NCBI RefSeq assembly: GCF_027533845.1
Contig: NZ_JAPZVN010000006.1
Span: forward strand, 124,001-188,000
Length of the DNA: 64,000 nt
Direction: 5' to 3'
Source of the DNA: Streptomyces sp. RPT161
GTDB lineage: Bacteria; Actinomycetota; Actinomycetes; Streptomycetales; Streptomycetaceae
Both the position numbers and the translations under genes were made by a program. The notes beneath the pieces were generated by a model, which saw only the letters and a list, made by a program, of their open reading frames with translations, had not been told where the DNA came from and did no database searches. Positions 36,401 to 44,080 of this stretch are shown here, piece after piece (the stretch's first letter is position 1; every line of letters begins with the position of its first letter).

Positions 36401-38377
36401 GGAGAACGCGAACACGCAACGGCCGCCACGCACGGCTTCGGCGACCGCACCTGACCGGTCCACCTGGGAGGCGTGAGCGTGGTATCCGGCATCGCTTCCG
36501 CGCTCTTGCCGCGCGTCGCTGGACGCGGACGCGTCGGCTGGCCCGTCAGTGCCGGGTGCTTCGGTTGACAATTCCTCCACGAGCCCGGCGACCGGTTCCG
36601 GCGAGTCAGCGTCTTCGGGCACGCCGTTGGCCTGCTTGGTCAACGAGCGCCGCAGTAAGGCCAGTTTGCGCCTCACCTCGGTCGTGCCGCTCGCTAGATC
36701 ATCGTCGGCCACGGCATCCATCGCTGCTGGAACCTGTTCGGCCAAGGAAGTCAACCGCTCGGCCGCCTCGGCCGCGTCGGCCGCGAAAACCACCGCCCGG
36801 TGTTGGTGTCGGCCGCGTCGCACACACGCGGTGTAGGCCAAGTCGTAGAACTCCTGCGGGCAGGCGGATGCCAGCCGCTCGGCGGTGCGCCGCAGGGCAT
36901 CGGCCAGCGCGGGCCGGGAACGGCCGCTGACCAGCATCGGCAAGACCGTCTCGTCCCGGGAAGCGCTCGCCTCGGAGCTGACGGGGTCGCCGGGTGTTCC
37001 AGGCAGCGCCTGTTCCGGCTTCACCGGAGCAGCCGGTAAAGGCAGCGCCACGGTCCCTTCGGCGGTCAACGGGGCTGCGGCCAGCACCACGTGGGCGTTG
37101 GCACCGCCGAAACCGAAGGAGTTGACGCCCACCACGGTGCGCTCGCTCACCTCGATGGGCACGGCCTCGACAGCCGGCGCCAGACCCAGTGCAGCGAAGT
37201 CGACGTGCGGGCTGGGCGGTGTGGCGTGCAAGGTCGGTGGGACCAAGCCGTGCCGCAGTACCAGCATGCCCTTGAACACACCGGTGATTCCGGAAGCTGG
37301 TTCTGAGTGGCCCAGGTTGGACTTCACCGAGCCGATCGGCAGCGCACCGCAGGTTCGGCGCACCCCAAGGGCGTTGCCGATGGCCTGGCACTCGATGGGA
37401 TCGCCGACCGGGGTGCCGGTGCCGTGCGCCTCCAGATACGCCACGTCATCCGGGTCGACCCGGCAGCGGTCATAGACCTGGCGCAGCAGGGCCTCCTGGC
37501 TCTCTGCCTTGGGCAGGGCCAGGCCCGGTGTTCGCCCGTCGCTGCCCGTGGCACCGTCGACCACGACCGCGTGGATCCGATCACCGTCGGCGAGCGCGTC
37601 CGACAGGCGCTTCAGCAGTACCACACCGCCGCCCTCGGCCCGCACGTATCCGTCCGCGTCCGCCGAGAAGGAGCGGCACCGCCCACTGGGTGAAAGCATC
37701 GCCGCCTGGCAAAACCCGACAAAGTGGTACGGGCTCAGCAGGACGTTCACGCCCCCGACCAACGCCATCCGACTCTGCCCAGCCAGTAACGCCTGATGTG
37801 CCTGCACCAACGCCACAAGCGAGGACGAACACGCCGTGTCCACCGCCATACTCGGCCCACGCAGGTCAAAGAAGTGCGACAGCCGATTCGCCGCGATCGA
37901 CGAAGCCGCCCCCGACATGGTGTAGGCATTCACGCCTCTCGGCGAGAGCATCTGCAACGCACCGTAGGACTGGTCGGAGATCCCAACGAACACTGCAGTG
38001 TCCGAACCCGCCAGCGCCTCCGGGCAAATGCCGGCATCGTCCAGCGCTTCCACCGACATCTCCATCAACAGCCGCTGCTGCGGGTCCATCTGCGTCGCCT
38101 CACGCGGCGCGATGCCGAAGAATTCGGCGTCGAAAGAGTCGATGCCCTCCAGAAAACCGCCCGCCGCGGTGTACGACTTGCCCGGACGCGGCATCAAGGT
38201 GTCGACGAACCGCTCAGGGGCGAACCGCTCGGCCGGCACCTCCCCAATAAGGTCGAGGCCCGCTTCCAAAGCCAGCCACAGACCGTCAAGGTCACTGATG
38301 GCGCCTGGCAGTCGGCAACCCACGCCAATCACTGCGACCGGCTCCACCGGCCCTGCCGCGAACCCACTCCCGCGCAT
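30497..38377 (-). CDS. Stand-alone reducing type I polyketide synthase (KS-AT-DH-cMT-ER-KR-ACP)
   Basis: This encodes 2626 residues, one complete module. KS (about 11-435) has Cys183 in DTACSSS, His318 in EAHGTGT and His357 in KSNLGH. AT (652-955) has Ser746 in GHSVGE and YAFH (845-848), suggesting malonyl. DH (1015-1290) has His1047 in HRVGGTVILP and Asp1208. cMT has VLEVGAGTGG (1507-1516). ER has HAGAGGVG (2049-2056). KR has TGGLSGFG, LDD (2339-2341, B-type) and Tyr2396/Asn2400. ACP has Ser2556 in GLDSL. All key residues are present. No docking domain, loading module or thioesterase is seen, and no other pathway gene adjoins it. The layout matches fungal-style iterative reducing synthases, so I infer a methylated, saturated polyketide chain. 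Product unknown. Confidence 0.95.
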   Translation of the reverse strand: MRGSGFAAGPVEPVAVIGVGCRLPGAISDLDGLWLALEAGLDLIGEVPAERFAPERFVDTLMPRPGKSYTAAGGFLEGIDSFDAEFFGIAPREATQMDPQQRLLMEMSVEALDDAGICPEALAGSDTAVFVGISDQSYGALQMLSPRGVNAYTMSGAASSIAANRLSHFFDLRGPSMAVDTACSSSLVALVQAHQALLAGQSRMALVGGVNVLLSPYHFVGFCQAAMLSPSGRCRSFSADADGYVRAEGGGVVLLKRLSDALADGDRIHAVVVDGATGSDGRTPGLALPKAESQEALLRQVYDRCRVDPDDVAYLEAHGTGTPVGDPIECQAIGNALGVRRTCGALPIGSVKSNLGHSEPASGITGVFKGMLVLRHGLVPPTLHATPPSPHVDFAALGLAPAVEAVPIEVSERTVVGVNSFGFGGANAHVVLAAAPLTAEGTVALPLPAAPVKPEQALPGTPGDPVSSEASASRDETVLPMLVSGRSRPALADALRRTAERLASACPQEFYDLAYTACVRRGRHQHRAVVFAADAAEAAERLTSLAEQVPAAMDAVADDDLASGTTEVRRKLALLRRSLTKQANGVPEDADSPEPVAGLVEELSTEAPGTDGPADASASSDARQERGSDAGYHAHASQVDRSGAVAEAVRGGRCVFAFSGNGAQWPGMAADLLTKVAVFRETVEEADRVLAPLLGWSVLDEMRRMPEESQLRSTAVSQPMLFAVQIGIAKVLRAQGLEPTAVVGHSVGEIPAAYVAGALTLEDAALVVATRSRLQAQMAAQGRMASVTLPREEAEEAIAPFSGVEIACVNSGRDVTVAGPADGVEALVGDLRDRRIVCTLLDLDYAFHSRAMDPAEAPLKSALSSLRPRLARIPMISCVTGAPIDGAVLDADYWWLNMRQAVLFAPAIEHLLDKGYDVFADIGPHPILRPYLRRIADGTTRQVALVPTIVRGEDGPTGMSHATAALIASGAEVDWHVHFPKPGRVVTLPAYPWQRQRYWSGDASAWTGGLGKGGGYDHPLLGDRMREVWPTWKGAVEPGQAPWLGEHRVGGTVILPATGFVEMALAAGRRVFNAPAEVTHLELYRALVVPWNDPGQVLLHVAFSPEDGIVSIGASEGGDSQVQQHARGLVRRLLRACPSVVDLAAVEARCVRLVDVATQSRELAAAGLDYGPAFQVLRELRVGDGEVIAAYRHVGPTEGYEAHPALLDGAIQAGAPLLADLMADGRRAYLPSALDAVRVWRTPPAEGRVHVRERVRTSTEVCWDIIVTDPDGAVVAELEGCRLRRFDGMRTTPLSIHVPVMRAAPHTDLPCEPSPLPRPSILAEEARERTTALLPDWRRHHWDRARRALFEITAYASAAAFAGLLPDPAQPFTIEDLIECGVLVRHRRVLELFASIQEEHGLLRRQDDGRWQLRRTDLGVEDLVHRLVRDLPSYCTETALYAFNAPHLGEIWRGMLDPLEALVCDGGMERFEHFFSTAPVMNHLNRTVQALVGAMVARWPADRPLRVLEVGAGTGGTTRALLPLLPPERTRYLFTDVSPLFLSRSEERFADWDFLEPRTLDLDRDLVEQGFTDSGFDLVIASNALHTSRDLTGALARVRRLLAPGGHLLAVETHNARVLAPQFGMMEAFWSFTDHELRPDGILLPADRWPPLLRQVGYTDVVQNAHEATCGDFSVLLAAAPGGAASPVALPAAPPDGRWIVAVDPTAAEGSAPTLCDALVESLRTTGAPVRHLPAPTDVDRWQDLLEAESAPTVTVAFVLAGKTRCDAATELRTATHRAAVLRAFAAACERLPAVQRIVLWLITRPTGALPAPELPLSPVDATSWGLARTLANEHPRITVRRLSLDAGDDPVAAARRATRELLTRGDEDEIALTRGGRFVPRITDRTITPQGTTGPADVPAFTLNVHSPGLAYRLAWTETERPAPGPGQVVIAVRTAALNYHDLMQTIGVLPADADAGFETQVGPGMECAGVVEAVGEGVCGIAIGDRVAALAPGALASHVRITADAVMRVPDDMTWAEAATMPVVFLTVHYSLGHLARLAPGETVLIHAGAGGVGLAALQYARHLGARVIATAGDPVKRALLHNLGVEHVLDSRTLDFAEQVRQITGGRGVDVVVNSLAGEAISRGLETLAFGGRFIELGKRDIYENKPLLLRPFAKNIAFFGVDLTALLHDPDRAREQFRQIGEAIRTGRYRPLLHTVHPAARIADAFRLMQHSRHIGKIVITFDPLDEPPAIERHRPVAPLSTEATYLVTGGLSGFGAATARWLADRGARHLALVSRRGDQSPEAPALLADLAGRGVHAHAYTADITDPEALHHIARAIDASGHPLRGVAHCAMHLDDAPLTELTDERFRAVLAPKLTGAHTLNALTADRPIDLFLSYSSVAATIGHITQAPYAAGNLYLEALTRHRRHEGHHANVISWGAIGETGYVARNNLTRTMAQAGIEPLTPAEAFRTLQDTLVTGEASVAIGRYNWIPLARLLPTLQAPRIALLLPSHIDATAHTHEELLALLAELSPAQAHQFIADSMAELLAAVLHTTADRIDHHRRLDEYGLDSLMGTELLVTVRQQYDIDIPPMELLRSNGTIADFARIIHTRLGLATAPTDTPRPLPGPRIRHDPTTPQACP

Positions 38378-39052
38378 AGCCCAGCCCCTTTGTTCCCACT
38401 TGCAAGGTCCTAACCCGCACGGTCGCTGTGAGCTCGGACGGCCGCAGGTGCCGATCTCGGAATGGCGCGAAGCTTGATCTTCAACCGTTCGCCTTGAACG
38501 GCACCCCGGACGTGATCATTCGGATCGTTAACTGCCCTATACGTGGGTGGACTTCGACTGATGCTGTGCTCTGACCAACGGACGCACACGCAACCAGCAC
38601 GAAAGCCGTAGGCACGAGTCTGCTCCACCCCTCGGGTTCCACAGGACCCATTGCCTGAACTGTCACTCCTTCGAGGTAACTTCCGCTCATGCCTGACCAG
38701 GGGCTGGCTCGATTGTTCGAGTTGGCTAACGCGGGGCGTGCGTAGGCTGACCGGTGCGGTATGGGCTGGAGGGCTCGCAGAAGAGCCCCACGCTGGCTTG
38801 ACGTGAGGCCAAGCTCCCATACCGGGAAGTTTGCGCTCTGGGGCGTGAGACCACAGGGAAGAGCGCCGCCTCGGCGGCACCCTCGACGACCAGTACGGCT
38901 CGGGCGAGCACAGCGTGCGCTATTACGCCGCCGGGCGGGCGCCGTCCTGAAGCCACCCTGATCCATCTCGCCGACCCCGTGGACTCCGGACGCCTCCCTA
39001 ACCAGCACAAATCGCCATGACGGGCAAGCCGCGAACGTCTACTCTCCAGTGA
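38378..39052. promoter_or_regulatory. Long divergent region upstream of the PKS
   Basis: These 675 bp separate the PKS from the DUF6228 gene. The part near 38500-38560 is relatively AT-rich and may hold the PKS promoter, but no clear boxes are assigned. At about 38860-38940 the plus strand reads GGTLDDQYGSGEHSVRYYAA before a stop, which may be the end of a lost gene. Confidence 0.4.
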
Positions 39053-39514
39053 ATGACCGAACACGGACTTGAACATCTCGCATCCCCCGAAGTCATCGTT
39101 CGCCACCAGGACGACCCGGGCACCCAGGTCAGGCTCTGCGACCGATACTTCCCCGATGAGCACGGCATCGGCTTTGCGGTGGAAATCCGTGCGGACGGGC
39201 TGCAGGCTCGCCTTGATTCGATCGAAACCTGGGTGTGGGACCACAAGCCCTTGACCGACTTTCTTGACGGTCTCGCTGCTGACTTTCGTGGCTGGGACGG
39301 CGAACGCACCTGGAGCACCAATCACCTCGTGCTGCGAGCCGTCTTCAATTCCGGTGGCCACGTCGCCCTGACCTGGACACTCATACCCTGGACCACCCGG
39401 CAGGACGCGTGGGAAGCTTCCGTGACCACCTGGCTGGAGGCGGGTGAGGAGATGTCCGCGCTCGCAGCTGACCTGCGGGAGTTCCTTACAGCAGAGGATG
39501 TTGCTCGTGGCTGA
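39053..39514 (+). CDS. DUF6228 family protein
   Basis: This encodes 153 residues. The sequence has the DUF6228 hallmark stretches FLDGLAADFRGWDGERTWST, NHLVLRAVFNSGGHVALTWT and a final EEMSALAADLREFL. The family is small, soluble and of unknown function, common in Streptomyces and possibly linked to immunity or contact systems (inference only). It overlaps the next ORF by a few bases. Confidence 0.85.
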   Translation: MTEHGLEHLASPEVIVRHQDDPGTQVRLCDRYFPDEHGIGFAVEIRADGLQARLDSIETWVWDHKPLTDFLDGLAADFRGWDGERTWSTNHLVLRAVFNSGGHVALTWTLIPWTTRQDAWEASVTTWLEAGEEMSALAADLREFLTAEDVARG

Positions 39515-39710
39515 TCTGCAACTGACCTGGACGCTCTGCGGACACGGCTGCGCCGACTGCCATGTAGTCGACGAGCGGGCAGAGGTGGAGGTCACCGCCT
39601 CGTATATCACCCAGGCCCCCGAGGACTTTCTGGCAGCAGTCACCAGGGTTGTCGCCGACGAGCCTCGAGCCGTTCGTTGGCCAGGAGCTGTGCGAGTTAG
39701 CGCTGCTTGA
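39507..39710 (+). CDS. Short protein, probably the truncated N-terminal half of a longer family
   Basis: This encodes 67 residues starting from the GTG at 39507 (an ATG at 39498 abuts the AGAGG site). It reads LQLTWTLCGHGCADCHVVDE, then VTASYITQAPEDFLAAVTRV, and stops shortly after ADEPRAVRWPG. I recall longer Streptomyces proteins of about 120-130 residues with this beginning, so this one looks cut off by a frameshift or deletion next to the LysR remnant. It overlaps the DUF6228 gene. Confidence 0.5.
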   Translation: MADLQLTWTLCGHGCADCHVVDERAEVEVTASYITQAPEDFLAAVTRVVADEPRAVRWPGAVRVSAA

Positions 39711-40085
39711 GTGGCGGCCAGCGGACCGTGACCTGGCAGATGGAACGCAGCGCGGTGAGGGCGCGCGGCAGGAGCAGTGCTCCCGCGCTGGGGAACGTGC
39801 CGAGGCGCGCGACATGGCGCTCGGGGGAGCCCTCGCAGTTTCCGTTCGGCCGCGGCGACGGCGTCCAGTGCCACACGGCGTGCCGCAGCAGTGCCTGACC
39901 GGTCGCTGTAAGGGAGACGCCGCAGGGGCGGCGGCCGAACAGCTTCACCCCGGCCGCTTGTTCGCGTGTGGAGATCCGTCGGGTGCTAGCGGATTGGGGA
40001 TAGAGGAGTTCTGCTGCGGTGAGGCTGCCATGCTCTGCGACTTCGCGCAGCGCCCGCAGGCCACCAATGGGAGGCCATGAGGTTT
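39709..40085 (-). pseudogene. LysR-family regulator pseudogene
   Basis: The minus strand encodes a LysR winged helix-turn-helix (LRALREVAEHGSLTAAELLY, then EQAAGVKLFGRRPCGVSLTA, then GQALLRHAV). It then loses frame and almost all of the effector domain, closing with GTFPSAGALLLPRALTALR before a stop. It is divergent from the intact tautomerase gene, the usual arrangement of a LysR regulator and its target, so the target has probably lost its regulator. Confidence 0.75.
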
Positions 40086-40201
40086 ATGCATACCCACCAT
40101 GCCAGACTTTCGCTGGCTGCATGGAGCGGTTCTGCCTAGCGTTGACCGGGTCAGCAGCAGCGATTCGCGCGGCTGCGGGAGCACACATCCGAGGAGCACC
40201 C

Positions 40202-40633
40202 ATGCCGTTCGTGGAGATATACCTACGCAAGGGCAAGACGCCGGAGTACCGCAAGGCCGTGTCCGAGGCGGTCCACGCTTCGATGAGAGAGGTATTTCAG
40301 ATTCCCGAAGACGACTTCTTCCACGTAGTGCACGAGATGGAGCCCCGCGACATCCTTCAGGCCCCGACGTTCTTCGGCGTCGAGCGCAGCGCTGACTCGG
40401 TGATCATCCGGATGACCTTCAACCACCGGCCCGCGGGGCAGAAGGCCGCTCTGTTCGAAGCGGTCGCCGACCACCTAGTGGCCGCACCGGGGATGCGCCG
40501 CGAGGATGTCCTGCTGACTGTCTTGGAGACCGCCGCGGAGAACTGGTGGGCGCAGGGGCGGCTCATCGACCCAGAGTCCGGGTTCGACGTCCGGATGAGT
40601 CCCGAGGCCATGCAGGCGGGACGTATCGGCTGA
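40202..40633 (+). CDS. Tautomerase-family protein (4-oxalocrotonate-tautomerase-like)
   Basis: This encodes 143 residues. The protein begins MPFVEIYLRKGKTPEYRKAV; after removal of Met the catalytic proline is N-terminal, as in tautomerases. The rest (MREVFQIPEDDFFHVVHEME, SVIIRMTFNHRPAGQKAALF) fits the longer, fused-subunit type. It probably interconverts keto/enol acids or a related substrate. GGAGCACCC lies just before the ATG at 40202. Confidence 0.88.
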   Translation: MPFVEIYLRKGKTPEYRKAVSEAVHASMREVFQIPEDDFFHVVHEMEPRDILQAPTFFGVERSADSVIIRMTFNHRPAGQKAALFEAVADHLVAAPGMRREDVLLTVLETAAENWWAQGRLIDPESGFDVRMSPEAMQAGRIG

Positions 40634-40869
40634 CCCACCGTGAAGTGGAAGACGCCGGATGTCGGGCGTGGTGCGGGCCGGATCAGCTGACAGTTCGCGG
40701 GGGACACCGGTGAGTGAGGGTTCCGGACCCATGGTGACCTGACACCGGCTCACCTGTGCTAGACCGGGTGGGCACCCTCGATAAGAGGATGCCCACCCCG
40801 CCTCTTCGGCAAGTTCGGGATTCTCCGCTCCCGTGCGTCGCGGCCGTATCGCAGGGTAGCGGGCCGCTC

Positions 40870-41164
40870 CCAGCAGTGTCAGCGTCGCGCGGACGGTACC
40901 GTGCTCGACTTCCCAACCACCCCACTCGCACCAACGGCGGCTGCGCTCCAGCATCATCTGCCGAGCGGCCTCGGCGAGCATTGCCCAGAAGTCCAGGGTC
41001 ACAGGATGGGCATCCGCGATCTCAATGAGCACGTCGAGCGCCATCTCCCACTCCTGGAGCTCGATGTCCTTACGAACATCCCCGACCGCCTGGCCGTTGT
41101 CTGCTACGGCGTCTTCGGGCAGTCAGTCGACAGTCCGCCGCAGAAGTGTGAACGCATCATCCAT
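40870..41164 (-). pseudogene. Hypothetical gene interrupted by one in-frame stop
   Basis: From ATG 41164 the minus strand reads MDDAFTLLRRTVD, a TGA at 41125-41123, then LPEDAVADNGQAVGDVRKD and, after an internal ATG at 41044, LIEIADAHPVTLDFWAMLAE and RWCEWGGWEVEHGTVRATLT. Sequence on both sides of the stop forms one coherent small protein. The stop is CGA to TGA-like, so a single substitution (or a base-call error) would explain it. After TLLG the frame continues into unrelated sequence. Function unknown. Confidence 0.6.
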
Positions 41165-41315
41165 GTGATGGGTTGTCACCTGGTCCCGGGTGCCCTGGCA
41201 CAGACGACCACCAGGACGCGGTGATGCGACGCGCCCGGACACTCCACCGGCTTCAAGGTTTCTGACCACCACTTCAGTGGCTCGACTGCCAACTGCCCGC
41301 AGTGGCTGTCAGCTG

Positions 41316-41590
41316 GGCTGGTTCGGACAAGACCAGATCTGCGCGCTCGGCCCGGTCCTCAACGCCGTGGTGCAGTGGACCACGCGGTACATCGACGCCG
41401 CCGTGGAGCAGCTCCGTGCCGAAGGCCACGAGATCCGCGACGAGGACGTCGCCCGGCTCTCCCCGCTCAAGCACAAGAACCTCAACGTGCTCGGCCGCTA
41501 CAGCTTCACGCCACTGCCTCGGCTGGCAGCGCCCTGCACTGCTGCGCGACTGGACTCGCCGGAGCTGGACGAGGACGACGTCGGGCAGGA
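41316..41590 (+). mobile_element. Tn3-family transposase C-terminal remnant (left copy)
   Basis: The plus strand encodes the end of a Tn3-type DDE transposase: ALGPVLNAVVQWTTRYIDAA, VEQLRAEGHEIRDEDVARLS and PLKHKNLNVLGRYSFTP. The rest of the transposase and the terminal repeats are absent. A second copy in the opposite orientation lies at about 44690-45010. Confidence 0.82.
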
Positions 41591-41613
41591 GAGAGCGCCA
41601 GGAGTTTGCCAGA

Positions 41614-42339
41614 TCACTCCGTTACGGGGATGCACTCGGCGAGCAGGTCGACGATGTCGCGCCAGGCTCGCTGTGCGTGCTGTGGGTGGTAGCCGACGCC
41701 GGAGGGCACGGGGTGGTCGACCGGTGGGTGGTGGAAGGCGTGCAGGGCTCCGCCGTAGACCACGAGGCGCCAGTCGACGCCCGCCGCCTGCATCTCGGCG
41801 GTGAACGCCTCCCGTTGCGCGGGCGGCATGATCGGATCCTCCGACCCGACTCCGGCCCATACGGGGCAGCGAATGCGCGCCGACTCGCCAGGTCGGCCCG
41901 TGGTCAGTGCGTTGACTGTCCCGATCGCGCGCAGGTTGACGCCGTGTCGCCCGAGTTCCAGCGCGATTGCGCCCCCGGTGCCGTAGCCCACGGCGGCGAT
42001 CCGGTCGGGGTCGGCCCGCGGTTCGGCACGCAACACGTCGAGCGCTGCGTGGCCGATGCCCCGCATCCGGTCGGGGTCGGCGAGCAGTGGCATGCAGCGG
42101 GCCAGCATTTCCTCGGGGTCGCCCAAATAGCGTCCGCCGTGGAGGTCAAAGGCCAGCGCCACGTATCCCAGTTCAGCCAGGGCGTCGGCTCGGCGGCGCT
42201 CGACGTCGCTGAGTCCCATCCCCTCGGGCCCGATCAGGACTGCGGGCCGACGGTCGACACCGGCGGGGAGTGCGAGGTGCCCGATCATCGTTAGGGCGTC
42301 GGCCGGGTATTCGACCGTACGCGTTGTGATCGTCGTCAT
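41614..42339 (-). CDS. Dienelactone-hydrolase-family protein with an altered nucleophile
   Basis: This encodes 241 residues of the dienelactone-hydrolase alpha/beta fold: VLIGPEGMGLSDVERRRADA, GYVALAFDLHGG, the elbow AAVGYGTGGAIALELG, and the late histidine in GGALHAFHHP. The position normally holding the nucleophilic Cys (GYCFGG) is Gly120 here (GYGTGG). Either the enzyme is inactive or it uses a different residue; I believe similar GYGTGG variants occur in other actinomycetes, but this needs checking. It is transcribed away from the ECF42 block. Confidence 0.82.
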   Translation of the reverse strand: MTTITTRTVEYPADALTMIGHLALPAGVDRRPAVLIGPEGMGLSDVERRRADALAELGYVALAFDLHGGRYLGDPEEMLARCMPLLADPDRMRGIGHAALDVLRAEPRADPDRIAAVGYGTGGAIALELGRHGVNLRAIGTVNALTTGRPGESARIRCPVWAGVGSEDPIMPPAQREAFTAEMQAAGVDWRLVVYGGALHAFHHPPVDHPVPSGVGYHPQHAQRAWRDIVDLLAECIPVTE

Positions 42340-42477
42340 GAGACTGGACGGTAGTGACCGTCGAGCCCCGTCGGGCCGGTGTTCACCGCTGGCAGACGGT
42401 GGTCTGTCCCGGTCCCGGCTGCACCACTACGTGCACGGGCCGCCTGTCGGCAAGCCTTTTGACGGGCCGGCAGGTAC

Positions 42478-42745
42478 TCAGACGGCTTGGAGGACGGTGA
42501 GGGCGGCGTCTACGACCGGCGGAGCGAAGGCGCTCAGGAGGCGCGGGTTGGGCAAGGACGAGAAGGAAATCGTCAGTTCGCCGCGGTCTTCGCCGTCTTT
42601 GCGTAGGGCGTGGTCGTCGATGAGCAGGACGGTGGCCGGCCCGAGGTCGGCCATGGGGTTGTAGGTGGTTGCGCGTTGTACCGGCTGCGACTGTTCCTGC
42701 TCCAGTGCCGTGCGGACGACCGCCGCCCATGGTCCGTCGAAGAGT
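42478..42745 (-). pseudogene. C-terminal fragment of an unknown protein
   Basis: The minus strand reads as good protein, HELFDGPWAAVVRTALEQEQ, YNPMADLGPATVLLIDDHAL and LLSAFAPPVVDAALTVLQAV, ending in TGA. There is no start; upstream the frame meets a TGA near 42760. I do not recognise it. The space between it and the sigma-factor gene (42746-42922) holds nothing else. Confidence 0.5.
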
Positions 42746-42922
42746 TCGTGAAGTCGAGCGTCGCTTTGTGGGCGTCACCACGCCTCCAGCGCGCATGTCG
42801 TCGCGGCTGGATTTCCCTGTCGGCAACGCGTTGGGCAGCTTGGCTTGACCCGCCTACTCCCTGTGAGGCGACCGCTCTGGCCACGGGCGCGCCCAGTGCT
42901 GCGGGAATCCGAGCGCGACCCG

Positions 42923-44080
42923 TCAGCGACATCGGCGGGCGTTGAGCCGGGCGGCCTGGCGCGTCAGGTGGTCGCGTTCGGCGAGGTTGGGTGCCTTGTG
43001 GGCCGCCTCGGTGTACAGCCGTTCCGCCGTCGCCAGGTCGCCGTCGCGCTCGTGGAGATACGCGGCCACCGCGGCGTGGCGGGGCAGTGAGGCATCCAGC
43101 GCCGCGAGCGCCGCCAGGCCGGCGCGCGGTCCGTCCGCCTCCCCGACGGCGACCGCGCGGTTGAGCCGGACGACCGGGCTGTCGGTCAGGCGCATGAGCT
43201 CGTCGTACCACTCGACGATCTGCACCCAGTCGGTCTCCTCGGCGGTGGGCGCGTCGGCGTGGAGGGCGGCGATGGCGGCCTGGGCCTGGAACTCGCCCAG
43301 CCGGTCGCGGGCGAGGGCCGCTTGCAGGATCTCGACCCCCTCGGCGATCGACTCGGTGTCCCACCTGCCGCGGTCCTGCTCGGCGAGCGGTACCAGGCTG
43401 CCGTCCGGCGCGGTCCTACTGGCACGCCGGGCGTGGTGGAGCAGCATGAGGGCGAGCAGCCCCGCCGCCTCGGGGTGGTCGATCGAGGCCGCGAGCTGCC
43501 GGGTGAGCCGGATGGCCTCGGCGGCGAGGTCGACGTCACCGGAGTACCCCTCGTTGAAAACGAGGTAGAGGACGCGCAGCACGGTGGCGACATCGCCGGG
43601 CTGGTCGAACCGGACACCGGAGACCGTGCGCTTGGCCCGGCTGATGCGTTGCGCCATGGTCGCCTCGGGCACCAGGTAGGCCTGGGCGATCTGGCGGGTG
43701 GTCAGCCCGCCCACGGCGCGCAGCGTGAGGGCGACGGCGGACGACGGCGTCAGTGAGGGGTGGGCGCACAGGAAGTAGAGCTGGAGGGTGTCGTCCACCG
43801 CGGGCGCGGGTCCGGGTGCCGGCTCCTCGTCGAGGCGGTCCTCACGCCGGCGGCGGGCGGCATCCGAGCGGGTGGCGTCGAGGAACTTGCGCCAGGCCAC
43901 GGTGACCAGCCAGCCCTTCGCGTCCCGCGGCGGGTCGGCCGCCCAAACGCGGACCGCCTCGACCAGTGCGTCCTGCACGGCGTCCTCGGCCGCCGCGAAG
44001 TCGGCTCCGCGGCGGACGAGGACGGCGAGCACGCTCGGCGTGAGGCTCCGGATCAGGGCCTCGTTCATCGATGAGGTCAC
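42923..44080 (-). CDS. ECF sigma factor of the ECF42 type with C-terminal TPR-like extension
   Basis: This encodes about 385 residues. Sigma region 2 has FAAAEDAVQDALVEAVRVW and the preceding DNA-opening helix. Region 4 has LTTRQIAQAYLVPEATMAQR. A long C-terminal extension (about residues 180-385) of helical repeats follows (EGYSGDVDLAAEAIRLTRQL, LNRAVAVGEADGPRAGLAAL, YLHERDGDLATAERLYTEAA). This extension, together with the adjacent DGPF (YCII-like) gene, defines the ECF42 group. The GTG at 44080 overlaps the upstream stop (GTGA); an ATG four codons later is the alternative. Probably transcribed from the ECF42-type promoter at 44534-44560, making it autoregulated. Confidence 0.9.
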   Translation of the reverse strand: MTSSMNEALIRSLTPSVLAVLVRRGADFAAAEDAVQDALVEAVRVWAADPPRDAKGWLVTVAWRKFLDATRSDAARRRREDRLDEEPAPGPAPAVDDTLQLYFLCAHPSLTPSSAVALTLRAVGGLTTRQIAQAYLVPEATMAQRISRAKRTVSGVRFDQPGDVATVLRVLYLVFNEGYSGDVDLAAEAIRLTRQLAASIDHPEAAGLLALMLLHHARRASRTAPDGSLVPLAEQDRGRWDTESIAEGVEILQAALARDRLGEFQAQAAIAALHADAPTAEETDWVQIVEWYDELMRLTDSPVVRLNRAVAVGEADGPRAGLAALAALDASLPRHAAVAAYLHERDGDLATAERLYTEAAHKAPNLAERDHLTRQAARLNARRCR

